Positions 16,276 to 25,344 of a DNA stretch of 38,561 nt are shown here, piece after piece. The notes under the pieces are model-generated. The model ran no database searches. It was not told the origin of the DNA and saw nothing but the letters and a program-made list of their open reading frames with translations. The position numbers were made by a program, and so were the translations under genes. Location: NCBI GenBank assembly GCA_026389585.1, contig JAPLHP010000071.1, forward strand, positions 1 to 38,561, written 5' to 3'. The first letter of the stretch is position 1. Every line of letters starts with the position of its first letter. This DNA comes from Chloroflexota bacterium. GTDB lineage: Bacteria > Chloroflexota > Dehalococcoidia > UBA2247 > RBG-13-53-26.

Positions 16276-16539
16276 ATGAGTCCATCGGCGTCGTCATATC
16301 CCGAGTTGGATTTGCACCGCTTCACTACCGACGAGGCTATAGTGAAGCTGGAGCAGTTCCTGTATGAAACTTATTGCGCTGGTGTGCCTGTTGTCCGGAT
16401 AGTTCATGGTAAGGGGACCGGGGCTTTAAGGAGCAAGATTCGAGCGTGGTTGCCAAAACAGAGCTTGGTCAGATCCTTCCGATCAGGCTGGTCGTGGGAG
16501 GGCGGTGACGGTGTTACCATCGTGGAGATGGGAGACTAG
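16276..16539 (+). CDS. Stand-alone Smr-domain protein
   Basis: An 87-residue protein that is essentially one Smr (small MutS-related) domain. The LDLHRFTTDEA motif is near 9-19 and VRIVHGKGTGALR near 37-49, both hallmarks of the Smr nuclease fold that cuts DNA or RNA. A longer reading from 16081 adds 65 residues with no domain and starts upstream of the promoter, so I chose the ATG at 16276, preceded by GGGAAGG. There is no MutS2 portion. It converges with mutM, with only 13 bases between their stops. Confidence 0.8.
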   Translation: MSPSASSYPELDLHRFTTDEAIVKLEQFLYETYCAGVPVVRIVHGKGTGALRSKIRAWLPKQSLVRSFRSGWSWEGGDGVTIVEMGD

Positions 16540-16552
16540 CTATACCAGCTGA

Positions 16553-17368
16553 TCAGATCACCTGGCATTTAGGGCAGAAATAGGCACCCCGCCCGCGTAA
16601 AGAGATCCGCTCGATTGGAGTGTCACAGTTGTAACATCGTTCCCCGCGGCGGTGGGCGACTTTGAAAAAGAGGTGGGCAAATCCCGGCTCGCCGTTGGGC
16701 TGTTGATAGGTGTTGACGCTGGCGCCGCAGCGAGCGATGGCTTCAATCAATACGTGGCCAATAGCCCTGTACAGGCGCTCGTTTTCCCCCGTAGATATAT
16801 CCTTCGCTTTCTTCAGCGGATGGATCCGGGCTTCGAAGAGGGCTTCGTCGGCATACATGTTGCCGATCCCGGCGATGACAGTCTGGTCGCAGAGTAAAAC
16901 CTTTATAGGGGTATTATGTTGTGACAGGGCTTTGCGCAGAGCCCATGTAGTGAAGCGGCGGTCCAGGGGCTCGGGACCGAGCGTGCCAGTGACTTCCTTT
17001 TCGTCTGCCACCAGCCACATGGCCCCGAACTTACGCTGGTCGAGGAAGTGAAGGTCAGTGTCATTGTCCAGGTGCAATATGACCCGGGTATGGGATTCAG
17101 GGGTGGCAGGAGAGGGCTGAAGCAGCAGGCAGCCGGTCATTTTGAGATGCAGGATCAACTTGTTGTCATTGGTCAGGTCAAAGAGCAGATATTTCCCTCT
17201 GCGGCGAATATCCTTTACCGTCTGGCCGGTGAGCCGTTGGCGAAACTTTTCGGGCGATGGCTGGCGGACCAGATCCGGCCAGAGCAGGGTGATATTGTTA
17301 AAACGACGACCCACTACATCGGGAATAAGGGCATTCTTTATGGTCTCTACTTCTGGTAGTTCAGGCAT
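16553..17368 (-). CDS. mutM: Formamidopyrimidine-DNA glycosylase
   Basis: A 271-residue Fpg/MutM removing 8-oxoguanine and related lesions. The N-terminal MPELPEVE supplies catalytic Pro2 and Glu3. The conserved Lys lies in RRRGKYLLF near 58. The H2TH region includes GIGNMYADEALF near 167-178. The C-terminal zinc finger has CYNC and CPKC at about 243-268, with the DNA-contacting Arg in GRGAYFC. Length is normal. It is the last gene of the long minus-strand run, 24 bases after purB. Confidence 0.96.
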   Translation of the reverse strand: MPELPEVETIKNALIPDVVGRRFNNITLLWPDLVRQPSPEKFRQRLTGQTVKDIRRRGKYLLFDLTNDNKLILHLKMTGCLLLQPSPATPESHTRVILHLDNDTDLHFLDQRKFGAMWLVADEKEVTGTLGPEPLDRRFTTWALRKALSQHNTPIKVLLCDQTVIAGIGNMYADEALFEARIHPLKKAKDISTGENERLYRAIGHVLIEAIARCGASVNTYQQPNGEPGFAHLFFKVAHRRGERCYNCDTPIERISLRGRGAYFCPKCQVI

Positions 17369-17392
17369 CTTTCTCTAACATCCTTCTTTAGG

Positions 17393-18688
17393 CTATTTCC
17401 CCAGTTCCAGTCGCTGGAAGATCTGATCTATGTGCTTCAGGTAGTAGTCATAATCGAAGAGTGACTCCAGCTCCGCCGCTGGTAGGTGGATGATGACGTC
17501 AGCGTCATTCTTGAGAAGCTGCAGAAAATCACATCTTTCCTTCCAGGCCTTCATGGCATTGCGCTGCACCAGTTCGTAGGCCTTCTGGCGGGTCAGTCCT
17601 TTTTCAATGAGAGCCAGCAGCAGTCGCTGAGAGAAGATCAGCCCACCGGTGAGATCGAGGTTCTCTTTCATGCGTTGAGGATAGACCTGAAGGCCGCTCA
17701 TGATTTTGATAAAGAGGCTCAGGATGTAGTCCAGCGCCAGGCAGGAGTCGGGCAGGATGATGCGCTCGGTGGAGGAGTGGCTGATGTCGCGCTCATGCCA
17801 CAGGGGGATGTTCTCCATTGAGATGAGGGCATAGCCCCGCAGGAGTCGGGCCAGGCCGCAGATGCGCTCGCAAAGCTCTGGATTGCGCTTATGCGGCATG
17901 GCGGAGCTGCCTGTTTGCCCGGGTTCGAAGGGCTCCTCTGCCTCAAGAACTTCGGTCTTTTGAAGTGCCCGGATTTCGGTGGCGAATTTCTCCAGGGAGC
18001 CGGCGATTATGGCCAGAGTGGTGACAAACTGAGCGTGGCGGTCCCGTTGGAGAACCTGACTGGAGACGGGAGCCGGCTCAAGTCCCAGTTTGATGCAGGC
18101 TATCTGTTCCACCTCTGGCCGCACTGTGGCATAGGTGCCTACGGCTCCGGAGATTTTGCCCACCCCGATAACCTCTCTGGCTTCAGCCAGGCGGTGAGCA
18201 TTCCGCTTCATCTCTTCCACCCAGATCGCCAGTTTGAGCCCGAAGGTGATGGGCTCCGCATGGACGCCGTGGGTGCGCCCTATCATGATGGTATGTTTGT
18301 GTTCAATGGCCCTTCTTCGCAGGACAGTCGTGAGTTCGGCGATATCCTGCGACAGGATGTCGGCAGCCTCCAGCAACTGGAGGCTGAGGGCGGTGTCCAT
18401 GATATCGGAGGAGGTGAGCCCCAGATGGATAAAACGGCTTTCCTCACCGAGGCTCTCGGCCACTGTGTTGAGGAAGGCCGTCACATCGTGATGGGTCACC
18501 TTGAGGGTTTCATCGAAGCGCTTCTGGTCGAAGCGGACCTTCTTTATCTTTGGTATCTCTTCTTTGGGGATAACTCCCAGCTCTGCCCAAGCCTCGCAGA
18601 CGGCGATCTCTATCTGAAGCCATTTATGGAATTTGCTCTCGTCTGACCAGACCTTTTTCATCGCCGGTCTGGAATACCGCTCAATCAT
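17393..18688 (-). CDS. purB: Adenylosuccinate lyase
   Basis: A 431-residue member of the fumarase/aspartase superfamily that acts twice in purine synthesis (SAICAR to AICAR, adenylosuccinate to AMP). It shows TSSDIMDTA near 91-99, GRTHGVHAEP near 138-147 with the catalytic His, and the signature SSAMPHKRNP near 258-267. It starts MIERYSRPAM, typical of the short bacterial form. It follows purE by about 50 bases on the same strand. Confidence 0.96.
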   Translation of the reverse strand: MIERYSRPAMKKVWSDESKFHKWLQIEIAVCEAWAELGVIPKEEIPKIKKVRFDQKRFDETLKVTHHDVTAFLNTVAESLGEESRFIHLGLTSSDIMDTALSLQLLEAADILSQDIAELTTVLRRRAIEHKHTIMIGRTHGVHAEPITFGLKLAIWVEEMKRNAHRLAEAREVIGVGKISGAVGTYATVRPEVEQIACIKLGLEPAPVSSQVLQRDRHAQFVTTLAIIAGSLEKFATEIRALQKTEVLEAEEPFEPGQTGSSAMPHKRNPELCERICGLARLLRGYALISMENIPLWHERDISHSSTERIILPDSCLALDYILSLFIKIMSGLQVYPQRMKENLDLTGGLIFSQRLLLALIEKGLTRQKAYELVQRNAMKAWKERCDFLQLLKNDADVIIHLPAAELESLFDYDYYLKHIDQIFQRLELGK

Positions 18689-18736
18689 CTCTCACTCCCG
18701 TTCTGATTGCAGTCAGAGTCAAAATAGATTTCCGGA

Positions 18737-19219
18737 TCAACTCCCTTGCGCCAACTTTCTCCGATATGCTGCATAGGCTTCCCTTATCCCGTCGTGCTTC
18801 AGCCCCAGTATCTGGGCGGCGAAGAGAGCGGCGTTCTTGGCTCCGGCGGAACCGATGGCTACGCAGGCTACGGGAACTCCGCCCGGCATCTGAATGATGG
18901 AAAGCAGGCTATCGACGCCCTTCAGGTCGCTGGTGGGCAGAGGGACGCCGATAACAGGAAGGGTAGTCCAACTGGCGAGCACGCCGGGGAGATGGGCGGC
19001 TGCCCCGGCGCCGGCAATGATGACCTCCAGCCCTCTCTCCTGGGCCTTGAGACCGTATTCGCGGGTCTTCTCAGGTGTGCGGTGGGCGGAGATGACCCGA
19101 ACCTCGTAGGGAATCCCCAGTTCCTCCAGCATGTCCAATGTTGGCTTCATTAGAGGTTCGTCAGACCGGCTGCCCATTACCACCCCGACGATAGGCATGG
19201 CTTGTTTAGGATTTGTCAT
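18737..19219 (-). CDS. purE: N5-carboxyaminoimidazole ribonucleotide mutase
   Basis: A 160-residue class I PurE, which moves the carboxyl group of N5-CAIR to C4 in purine synthesis. [30 protein letters not shown], and the [20 protein letters not shown] stretch are all present. The ATG at 19219 (MTNPK) follows AGGTGAGG and is preferred over a GTG four codons upstream that lies inside the ribosome binding site. No purK is adjacent. Confidence 0.95.
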   Translation of the reverse strand: MTNPKQAMPIVGVVMGSRSDEPLMKPTLDMLEELGIPYEVRVISAHRTPEKTREYGLKAQERGLEVIIAGAGAAAHLPGVLASWTTLPVIGVPLPTSDLKGVDSLLSIIQMPGGVPVACVAIGSAGAKNAALFAAQILGLKHDGIREAYAAYRRKLAQGS

Positions 19220-19235
19220 TTCTAACCTCACCTGC

Positions 19236-20390
19236 TCATATACTTAATAAGTCCAGGAGGCCTTCAAAAGGCTCAACTCTCTCCTTGATGGTGAGGTAGG
19301 ATTCCTCACCCCGCAGCACGCGGCAGCAAGCCCCCCAGAGGCGGTCGCTTCGCTCCACGAGACCGAAATACAACCAGGGGGACCAGGTGAAGAGCCGTGT
19401 GAAGGCCCGGGCGGCTTTCAACTCGGGCATTATCTCTCTGTTCACCGCATCCTCATAGTCTCTCAGATTCGTGGCATCAGTCTGCAAACATCGGCTGATA
19501 GCCGGGGCGGCAATTTGAGCGCTCTTGATGGCATGATAGAGACCCTCACCGGTCAGTGGGTCCACCAGGCCGGCGGCATCCCCGAGCAACAGGACTCTTT
19601 TCGACTGGATCGCCATTCCCTTCTTGCGCACCGGCAGATAGTGGCTCCTTAACCTGGTGACCGATTGATTTTCCAGATCGTATGACTTCAACACTGCCTG
19701 GTATCCAGGCCTGAGTCTTTTCACTTGGCGGAGCGGGCCTCCTGCCCCCACTGATAGATGATCCTTCTTGGGGAAGACCCAACCATACCCACCCCGAATG
19801 TACCCCAGGTGCAATCCCACCAGAGAGTCCCATTGTAGCAATTTTTCAGCTGGAACTGAAATCTCTGCTTCCATGCCAATGCCAAAGTCTATATTCTGCA
19901 TCAGGCCGGCACCGGCAGCAACCACGCTCCTTGCGCCATCTGCGCCAGCGAGAACCTGTGCCGTAAAGGTATGGTTCGTGGTTGTGACCTTGGCTCCCTG
20001 ACTGTTTGCCTCTATCTGGCAGACCTTTTCATTTTCCATTATCACCGCCCCTGCCTCCCTGGCTCTCTGGACGAGGAGGTGATCGAAGTCACTGCGCATC
20101 ACCATGTAAATCAGGGGTTTGTCATACCATTTGGTGAAGGCTCTGCTATTCTTGTAAACTACCCTGGCCCCGTGCACTGTATCCCGCACTACCGGACTGA
20201 AGTCGAAGCCAAGCAGCTTGGCTGTCTTGACGGTGATCCCTCCGGCGCAGGGTTTATATCGAGGCAGGCTCTCTTTCTCCAGGATGAGCACGTCTATCCC
20301 CTTCCTGGCCAGCTCGTAGCCCAGGGTGGACCCGGCTGGTCCTGCGCCGATGATAACGACGTCATAGGAGTGGTTGAAGGAATGTGCCAT
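19236..20390 (-). CDS. FAD-dependent reductase of the geranylgeranyl reductase family
   Basis: A 384-residue flavoprotein with an N-terminal FAD-binding motif ([11 protein letters not shown] at 11-21), the [10 protein letters not shown] segment near 45-54 (Cys in the family active-site region) and [14 protein letters not shown] near 272-285. Members reduce isoprenoid double bonds in lipids, quinones or chlorophyll precursors, or act on related hydrophobic substrates. The C-terminal region has an aromatic stretch ([10 protein letters not shown]) that may contact membrane. It sits between sua5 and purE in the housekeeping run. Substrate unknown. Confidence 0.85.
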   Translation of the reverse strand: MAHSFNHSYDVVIIGAGPAGSTLGYELARKGIDVLILEKESLPRYKPCAGGITVKTAKLLGFDFSPVVRDTVHGARVVYKNSRAFTKWYDKPLIYMVMRSDFDHLLVQRAREAGAVIMENEKVCQIEANSQGAKVTTTNHTFTAQVLAGADGARSVVAAGAGLMQNIDFGIGMEAEISVPAEKLLQWDSLVGLHLGYIRGGYGWVFPKKDHLSVGAGGPLRQVKRLRPGYQAVLKSYDLENQSVTRLRSHYLPVRKKGMAIQSKRVLLLGDAAGLVDPLTGEGLYHAIKSAQIAAPAISRCLQTDATNLRDYEDAVNREIMPELKAARAFTRLFTWSPWLYFGLVERSDRLWGACCRVLRGEESYLTIKERVEPFEGLLDLLSI

Positions 20391-20455
20391 GCGCAGGATC
20401 CTCTAGTTCTCCAGCTCTGTCGCTAAGTTCGGGAGTCTGCCGGACTGCAAAGCGT

Positions 20456-21466
20456 TCAACGTGAAGCTGCTCTTCTCAGGCGGTCCATTATAGCGACCCC
20501 CATTCCCTTTTCTTCCACTTTCTCTATTATTATCTCGTCCACGCCCAGTTCATCCAGTTCGCGCATTATGGCGAACATCTGTCTGGCGTATGCCTTGAGC
20601 TCCTGTGGCATCAACCTCACGACTACTCTGTTATTCTGAGGGGAAGGTGCGTGGTGGGCGACTACTCCTACCTTGTTCCCTTTCCTGGTGCGTTGCTCAA
20701 CCAACCGCGTCATTGCTTCCGGGTTGGCCTCTTCCACCAGAGTGACTCGTGCCCTGGGACTGTAGTGTCGATAACTGGTGCCTGGAGAGCGTCCTGGAGT
20801 CTTTTCCCCCGTACCCATAATCACTTCGCCAATGAGGGGCTCCAATTCCTCCGGCGTTATTGCCCCGGGCCTCAGTATGACCGGAGGCCGACGTGAGATG
20901 TCCAGCACGGTAGATTCCAACCCTACCTCGACGGGGCCGCCGTCAAGAATCAGATCGATCTTCCCGTCCAGGTCCTGTAAAACATGTCTGCCGGTAGTGG
21001 TGCTGGGGCGCCCCGACAGGTTGGCGCTGGGGGCGGCAATGGGATGGCCGAGGGCTCTGATCAGAGCGAGAGCGATATTGTTCCTCGGCATCCTGACGGC
21101 TACCGTGTCCTGCCCGCCCGTCACAGGGGCGGGCACCCTGCCGGACTTCTTGAAGATCAGTGTTAAGGGCCCGGGCCAGTATCGCTTCATCAGCGGAATT
21201 GACCCGGGTAAAACGTCATCCGTGAGGACACCCAGATCTTCCAATGCGGCGACATGGACTATTATGGGGTTGTCCAGAGGTCTTCCTTTGGCGACGAATA
21301 TTTTTTTCACTGCCTCGGGATTCAGGGCGTCTGCTCCCAGCCCGTAGACTGTTTCGGTGGGAAAGGCCACCAGCCCTCCCCTCCTTAATACCTCGGCTGC
21401 TCTGCTGATAACCTCATTATCAGGGGCTGCGGGGTTGATCTCTATCATCAGGGTTTGGTGATTCAT
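20456..21466 (-). CDS. tsaC: Threonylcarbamoyl-AMP synthase (Sua5/TsaC type)
   Basis: A 336-residue two-domain Sua5 protein. The YrdC domain (about 10-200) shows FPTETVYGLGADA, RPLDNPIIVHV and SANLSGRPST. A C-terminal Sua5 domain (about 215-330) follows PGTSYRHYSP. It makes threonylcarbamoyl-AMP from threonine, bicarbonate and ATP, the first step of tRNA t6A37 synthesis. Its start overlaps the tsaD stop by four bases, suggesting translational coupling. The long Sua5 form (also called YwlC) is the version used here. Confidence 0.95.
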   Translation of the reverse strand: MNHQTLMIEINPAAPDNEVISRAAEVLRRGGLVAFPTETVYGLGADALNPEAVKKIFVAKGRPLDNPIIVHVAALEDLGVLTDDVLPGSIPLMKRYWPGPLTLIFKKSGRVPAPVTGGQDTVAVRMPRNNIALALIRALGHPIAAPSANLSGRPSTTTGRHVLQDLDGKIDLILDGGPVEVGLESTVLDISRRPPVILRPGAITPEELEPLIGEVIMGTGEKTPGRSPGTSYRHYSPRARVTLVEEANPEAMTRLVEQRTRKGNKVGVVAHHAPSPQNNRVVVRLMPQELKAYARQMFAIMRELDELGVDEIIIEKVEEKGMGVAIMDRLRRAASR

Positions 21467-22467
21467 TTGGCACTCTCGAGAGGAGCGCTGGGGATGGCGT
21501 TGAGATCAAGACCGGACACTTCTCCGTATTTCAACCTGGCAGCGCCGGCGGCAGCTACCATAGCTGCATTGTCCGTACACAGGTCAAGCTGTGGGAAGAA
21601 AACCCGGAGACCTTCACGGCGGCAGGCGTCTGAGAACGATTCCCTCAGTCGTCTGTTGATGGATACCCCTCCGGTAACACTGACGGCAGGTACCCCTTTG
21701 TACCGGGCGGCCTGGAGGGTCTTGGACACCAGAACATCTACGACGGCTTCCTGAAAACTGGCGGCAATGTCCGGCAGGGGGAGTGTTTCCCTGCCCTTAT
21801 CTTTAAACATATTGACCACGGCGGTCTTTAAGCCGCTGAAGCTGAAATCGAAGGATCGGCTGCGCCCCAACGGCCTGGGAAGGGCGAAGGCCGATTTGTT
21901 TCCCTGAACTGAGAGCTTCTCTATGACAGGTCCACCGGGGAAACTGAGCCCGAGGAATTTGGCGACCTTGTCGAAGGCCTCACCGGCGGCGTCATCCAGT
22001 GTGTTGCCCATCACCTCATATTGGCACACATCATTGACATAAACAAGCATGGTGTGACCCCCGGAGACGGTCAGGCAAACATGTGGCAGCGGCATCTCCG
22101 GGTGGCTCAGGATGTTGGCAAAGATATGCCCTTCGATGTGATGTATGCCTACCAGTGGTACCTTGAGGGCATAGGCCAGGGATTTGGCGGCTGACACCCC
22201 TACAATGAGGGAACCGATCAGGCCATGCCTTGAAGTGACAGCGATGGCCTCTATTTCTGGGAGCGTTTTCCCGGCTGAATCGATGGCTTCCCTGGTGACA
22301 TAGCCTATGGCCTCCACATGTTTTCTGGAGGCCACCTCCGGGACCACACCGCCGAATCTGGCATGCAGGTCTATCTGTGAGGCGATGACATTGGAAAGGA
22401 TAGTGCCATCGGCGACCAGAGCCGCCGATGTCTCGTCACAGGATGTTTCAATACCTAGAATCAACAT
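21463..22467 (-). CDS. tsaD: tRNA N6-threonylcarbamoyltransferase catalytic subunit
   Basis: A TsaD (Kae1/Gcp) protein of about 334 residues that transfers the threonylcarbamoyl group to A37. It begins LGIETSCDETSAAL, contains the metal-binding HHIEGHIFAN near 105-114, SGGHTMLV near 128-135 and GGVSINRRLRE near 267-277. The ATG at 22467 matches the usual family start; a GTG five codons upstream (22482) is an alternative, and neither has a strong ribosome binding site. It lies between tsaB and sua5 in the same operon. Confidence 0.95.
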   Translation of the reverse strand: MLILGIETSCDETSAALVADGTILSNVIASQIDLHARFGGVVPEVASRKHVEAIGYVTREAIDSAGKTLPEIEAIAVTSRHGLIGSLIVGVSAAKSLAYALKVPLVGIHHIEGHIFANILSHPEMPLPHVCLTVSGGHTMLVYVNDVCQYEVMGNTLDDAAGEAFDKVAKFLGLSFPGGPVIEKLSVQGNKSAFALPRPLGRSRSFDFSFSGLKTAVVNMFKDKGRETLPLPDIAASFQEAVVDVLVSKTLQAARYKGVPAVSVTGGVSINRRLRESFSDACRREGLRVFFPQLDLCTDNAAMVAAAGAARLKYGEVSGLDLNAIPSAPLESAK

Positions 22468-22503
22468 GTTAATCTGTACCACTCAAGACGCAGGAGATTT
22501 ACT

Positions 22504-23199
22504 TCATGGTTCCTGTTGCCGTTTGAGCAGCAATGCCTGGGCTAGAGATTCCTTTAAGTATAAGGGCACCAGAGAGGGAGCATCATCGGTATTACCTCTT
22601 TCGAAGCGGGGCAGAGACAGCCAGGCGAACACGCACCCGCTCGGGGAATCTGATGGACTGCCGAAGTTTGCCAGAGAGCCCAGTTCCCTGGCTATGATCT
22701 GGCGATACAGGTGCGCTGGCTTACCCAGGAAGAGGGTGGGTTCCTTGATGGTCTTGGTTAGTTCTTTTATGCTGCCCACATAATACTCGCCTTTTCTGGC
22801 AAGGGTTTCCCCCATGGAACGGTAGAAAGCGGCATAAATATTCTCTTTGCCGGCATCGATAAGCGGACATAGAAGGCCGGGTGCACTTCTGGCTTGATAT
22901 GCCAGGGCCTCCAGGGATGATATGCCGCAGACAGGTCTATTGGCTGCATAAGCCAGGGTCTTGGCTACCGTTATCCCTACTCTCAGCCCGGTCCATGACC
23001 CGGGTCCTATGCCTACCGCCAGCCCATCGACCTCTGCCAGAGTGAGCCCGCCGCGTTTCAGCACCAGGTCGATATTAAGGATTATCCTCTGAAGCGAGTT
23101 GTCCCTGGCCTCCCAGGAGAGGTCTGCCAGCACCCGATCGCCATCGATCAAGCCGACGGTGTTGGAGGGACTTGAAGTATCAAACCCCAGTATTCTCAT
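22504..23199 (-). CDS. tsaB: t6A synthesis protein TsaB
   Basis: A 231-residue TsaB, an inactive TsaD paralogue that forms the scaffold with TsaD. It begins ILGFDTSSPSNTVGL and carries GIGPGSWTGLRVG near 62-74 and CGISSLEALAYQA near 94-106. The C-terminal third is shorter and less conserved, as usual. Its start overlaps the tsaE stop by four bases (ATGA). Confidence 0.93.
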   Translation of the reverse strand: MRILGFDTSSPSNTVGLIDGDRVLADLSWEARDNSLQRIILNIDLVLKRGGLTLAEVDGLAVGIGPGSWTGLRVGITVAKTLAYAANRPVCGISSLEALAYQARSAPGLLCPLIDAGKENIYAAFYRSMGETLARKGEYYVGSIKELTKTIKEPTLFLGKPAHLYRQIIARELGSLANFGSPSDSPSGCVFAWLSLPRFERGNTDDAPSLVPLYLKESLAQALLLKRQQEP

Positions 23200-23708
23200 A
23201 GGTTGCCCAGTTCATCAAGCAGTTTGCCAAAGCCCTCGCCAAAGGCGGTGAGCACTATCTCGCGCTTTTTGGGAGAAAGGACGGAGAACTCCACCGCCAG
23301 GTGATTATCAGGGAGGAGCGGAAGTATTTTATCTGCCCACTCTATTATGGCCACCCCTGATGCTGCCCTGCTCAAATAGTCCAATATTCCCACGTCAAGA
23401 CCCATGGCCGCATTTTCCAGCCGGTACAGGTCCAGGTGGAACACAGGGAGCCTGCCTTCATATTCATTGACGAAAGCGAACGTGGGGCTGTTCACACACC
23501 GTTTGGGAATGCCGAGTCCGGCGCACAGGCCTTTCGTAAAACACGTCTTCCCGCAGCCGAGTTCCCCTATCAGGGCGATGATGCTGCCGGTGCTAATCTT
23601 TTTACCTATTCTCCTGCCTAGCTCCTGTGTGGCCGAAGGGCTGCTTGTCAGACACAGGCGTTTCCTCATCTTGATCCTGGAATTTCTCTTGAGCGTTGTT
23701 CCGGACAC
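23196..23708 (-). CDS. tsaE: t6A synthesis ATPase TsaE
   Basis: A P-loop ATPase that drives turnover of the TsaD-TsaB complex. Walker A is GELGCGKT at 48-55 of the long form, SPTFAFVNEY follows, then HLDLYRLE near 96-103 and IIEWADK, all family hallmarks. The longest reading starts at a GTG (23708, 170 residues); an ATG 13 codons later (23669) has AGGA upstream and would give 157 residues, closer to the usual 150. Either could be the real start. It lies 70 bases after purD. Confidence 0.93.
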   Translation of the reverse strand: MSGTTLKRNSRIKMRKRLCLTSSPSATQELGRRIGKKISTGSIIALIGELGCGKTCFTKGLCAGLGIPKRCVNSPTFAFVNEYEGRLPVFHLDLYRLENAAMGLDVGILDYLSRAASGVAIIEWADKILPLLPDNHLAVEFSVLSPKKREIVLTAFGEGFGKLLDELGNL

Positions 23709-23778
23709 TGTTGACTGTTCCTCTGAACGAAAATAAGTCTCTGGGAGTACTTAGCCTTGATATTCTGCAACTAGATTA

Positions 23779-25038
23779 TCATGCCGCCTCCCTGGCGGCG
23801 ATGTCTCTTCGGTAGTGGCAGCCTTCGAAATGGATGCGTGGTATGTTGGCATAGACCCTGGCTCGCGCATCGGTCAATGTCTTGCCCTTGGCTACCACTG
23901 TCAGCACCCTGCCTCCGTTGGTGACCGCACCCTCTTTGACAGTTGTTCCGGCATGAAAGACAAGGATATCCCTGTCCAGCTTATCCAGTCCCGTGATGGG
24001 GAAACCGGTCTTATATTTTCCCGGATAACCCCCCGAAGCCATCACCACTCCAACGCAGGCCTCGTTGCTCCATTCGATCTTTATCTTGTTCAGCTTCCTC
24101 TCAATTACAGCCAGCATTATATCCACCAGGTCAGTATCGAGTCGGGGAATTATGGCTTGAGTCTCCGGATCACCGAACCTGGCGTTGAACTCCAGCACCT
24201 TGATGCCATCCGGGGTGACCATCAGCCCGGCGTAGAGGACGCCTTTGTAAGGCATACCTTCGCTGGCCATGGCTTGCACCGCTGGCTCCAGAACAGTGCG
24301 CTGTGCCTCTTCGACTTGAGATTGATCGAAGAAGCCGGTTGGGCTGTAGCTTCCCATACCACCGGTGTTCGGCCCCTGGTCATAATCGAATACCCTCTTA
24401 TAGTCGCAGGCGGGAACAAGAGGACAGACAGTCTTGCCATCGGTAAAGGCGAGCAGGCTTACCTCTTTGCCACTGAGGCATTCCTCAATGATGACCCTGT
24501 CGCCGGCATTGCCCAGGGACTTCCTTTCCATGACGTCGGACAATGCCTCCAGGGCTTGTTTCTTTGAAGTGGCTACGACGACCCCCTTGCCTGCTGCCAA
24601 GCCATCTGCTTTTATGACCAGGGGGGCTGGCTGAGATTGGACGTAGTCCCTGGCCTCTGAATATGACGAGAAGATCATGCCCTGAGCGCAGGGTATGCCA
24701 TATTTCTGCATCAGGTTTTTGGAGAATACCTTGCTGGATTCGATCTGTGCTGCAGCCTTTGTGGGACCGAAGACAGGCAGGCGGAGCTTCTGAAACAGAT
24801 CAACAACGCCTGAGGCTAGAGGGGCTTCAGGTCCTACCACGGTCAGGTCAATTTGATACTTTTGCGCTGCTTTGGCCAGGGCTTCGATATCCCCGGCAGG
24901 GATATCCACATTTTCGGCAATTGCCGCAGTTCCGGCGTTCCCCGGAGCAACATAAATCTTACCCGCCTTTGGGCTTTGTTTGAGCTTCCACACCAGGGCA
25001 TGCTCCCGAGCGCCATTCCCGATGACCATTACGTTCAC
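23779..25038 (-). CDS. purD: Phosphoribosylamine-glycine ligase
   Basis: A 419-residue ATP-grasp enzyme making GAR from phosphoribosylamine and glycine. The N-terminal VIGNGAREHALVW, the GPEAPLASGVVD segment near 70, VIKADGLAAGKGVVVA near 140-155 (ATP-grasp), and EFNARFGDPETQ near 286-297 (metal binding) are all present. The start is a GTG at 25038 overlapping the TGA of a 45-codon ORF upstream, suggesting coupling. It is the first well-known gene of the run leading into the tsa genes. Confidence 0.96.
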   Translation of the reverse strand: MNVMVIGNGAREHALVWKLKQSPKAGKIYVAPGNAGTAAIAENVDIPAGDIEALAKAAQKYQIDLTVVGPEAPLASGVVDLFQKLRLPVFGPTKAAAQIESSKVFSKNLMQKYGIPCAQGMIFSSYSEARDYVQSQPAPLVIKADGLAAGKGVVVATSKKQALEALSDVMERKSLGNAGDRVIIEECLSGKEVSLLAFTDGKTVCPLVPACDYKRVFDYDQGPNTGGMGSYSPTGFFDQSQVEEAQRTVLEPAVQAMASEGMPYKGVLYAGLMVTPDGIKVLEFNARFGDPETQAIIPRLDTDLVDIMLAVIERKLNKIKIEWSNEACVGVVMASGGYPGKYKTGFPITGLDKLDRDILVFHAGTTVKEGAVTNGGRVLTVVAKGKTLTDARARVYANIPRIHFEGCHYRRDIAAREAA

Positions 25039-25172
25039 AGTTCTACCTCCAGGAGTTCACCAGCCTTTGTCTTTGATATGCGAATACTTAAAAGCTCTGT
25101 AAAGAGCATTTCTATAGCAGTGTCGCCGTCTGGATACGTGGCGAATCCCATGGCTCCCAGGCTTCGGTTCAT
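25035..25172 (-). CDS. Small ORF coupled to purD (45 residues, unknown)
   Basis: The minus strand encodes MNRSLGAMGF followed by a soluble acidic sequence ending GELLEVEL. The TGA overlaps the purD GTG (GTGA), the same coupling geometry used in the tsa genes. A perfect TATAAT lies 42 bases upstream of the ATG. The start has no convincing ribosome binding site; a second ATG at codon 8 follows GGGAG closely. The frame stays open 20 codons upstream of the ATG, to a TGA just before the -10. I do not recognise a family. It could be a small purine-linked protein, a leader peptide, or the remnant of a longer gene. Confidence 0.45.
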   Translation of the reverse strand: MNRSLGAMGFATYPDGDTAIEMLFTELLSIRISKTKAGELLEVEL

Positions 25173-25214
25173 CGCTAGCGTTGAAGGGTATTTGCGTGAT
25201 ATCGGCCGCAGAAT

Positions 25215-25220
25215 ATTATA
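25215..25220 (-). promoter_or_regulatory. -10 element (TATAAT) upstream of the purD operon
   Basis: A perfect TATAAT on the minus strand 42 bases before the small ORF. No good -35 at 16-18 bases is visible, so support is limited. The remaining stretch to 25344 shows no ORF or hairpin. Confidence 0.4.
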
Positions 25221-25344
25221 GATGCCGCTTCATTGACACCTGATAGTGGACGCCAATGGGAAAGCCCTACCCCTCTTTTAATCTTGAAGTCATGACGAGA
25301 TCTGCCTGTTTCGTGATGTCTTCATATGGCGAGATAATTCGGGA

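Noticed and set aside
17891-18646. 251-codon ORF antisense to purB
   Set aside because: PurB signature motifs on the other strand explain the open frame.
23815-24567. 250-codon ORF antisense to purD
   Set aside because: PurD is complete on the minus strand; the plus-strand frame has no ribosome binding site or family.
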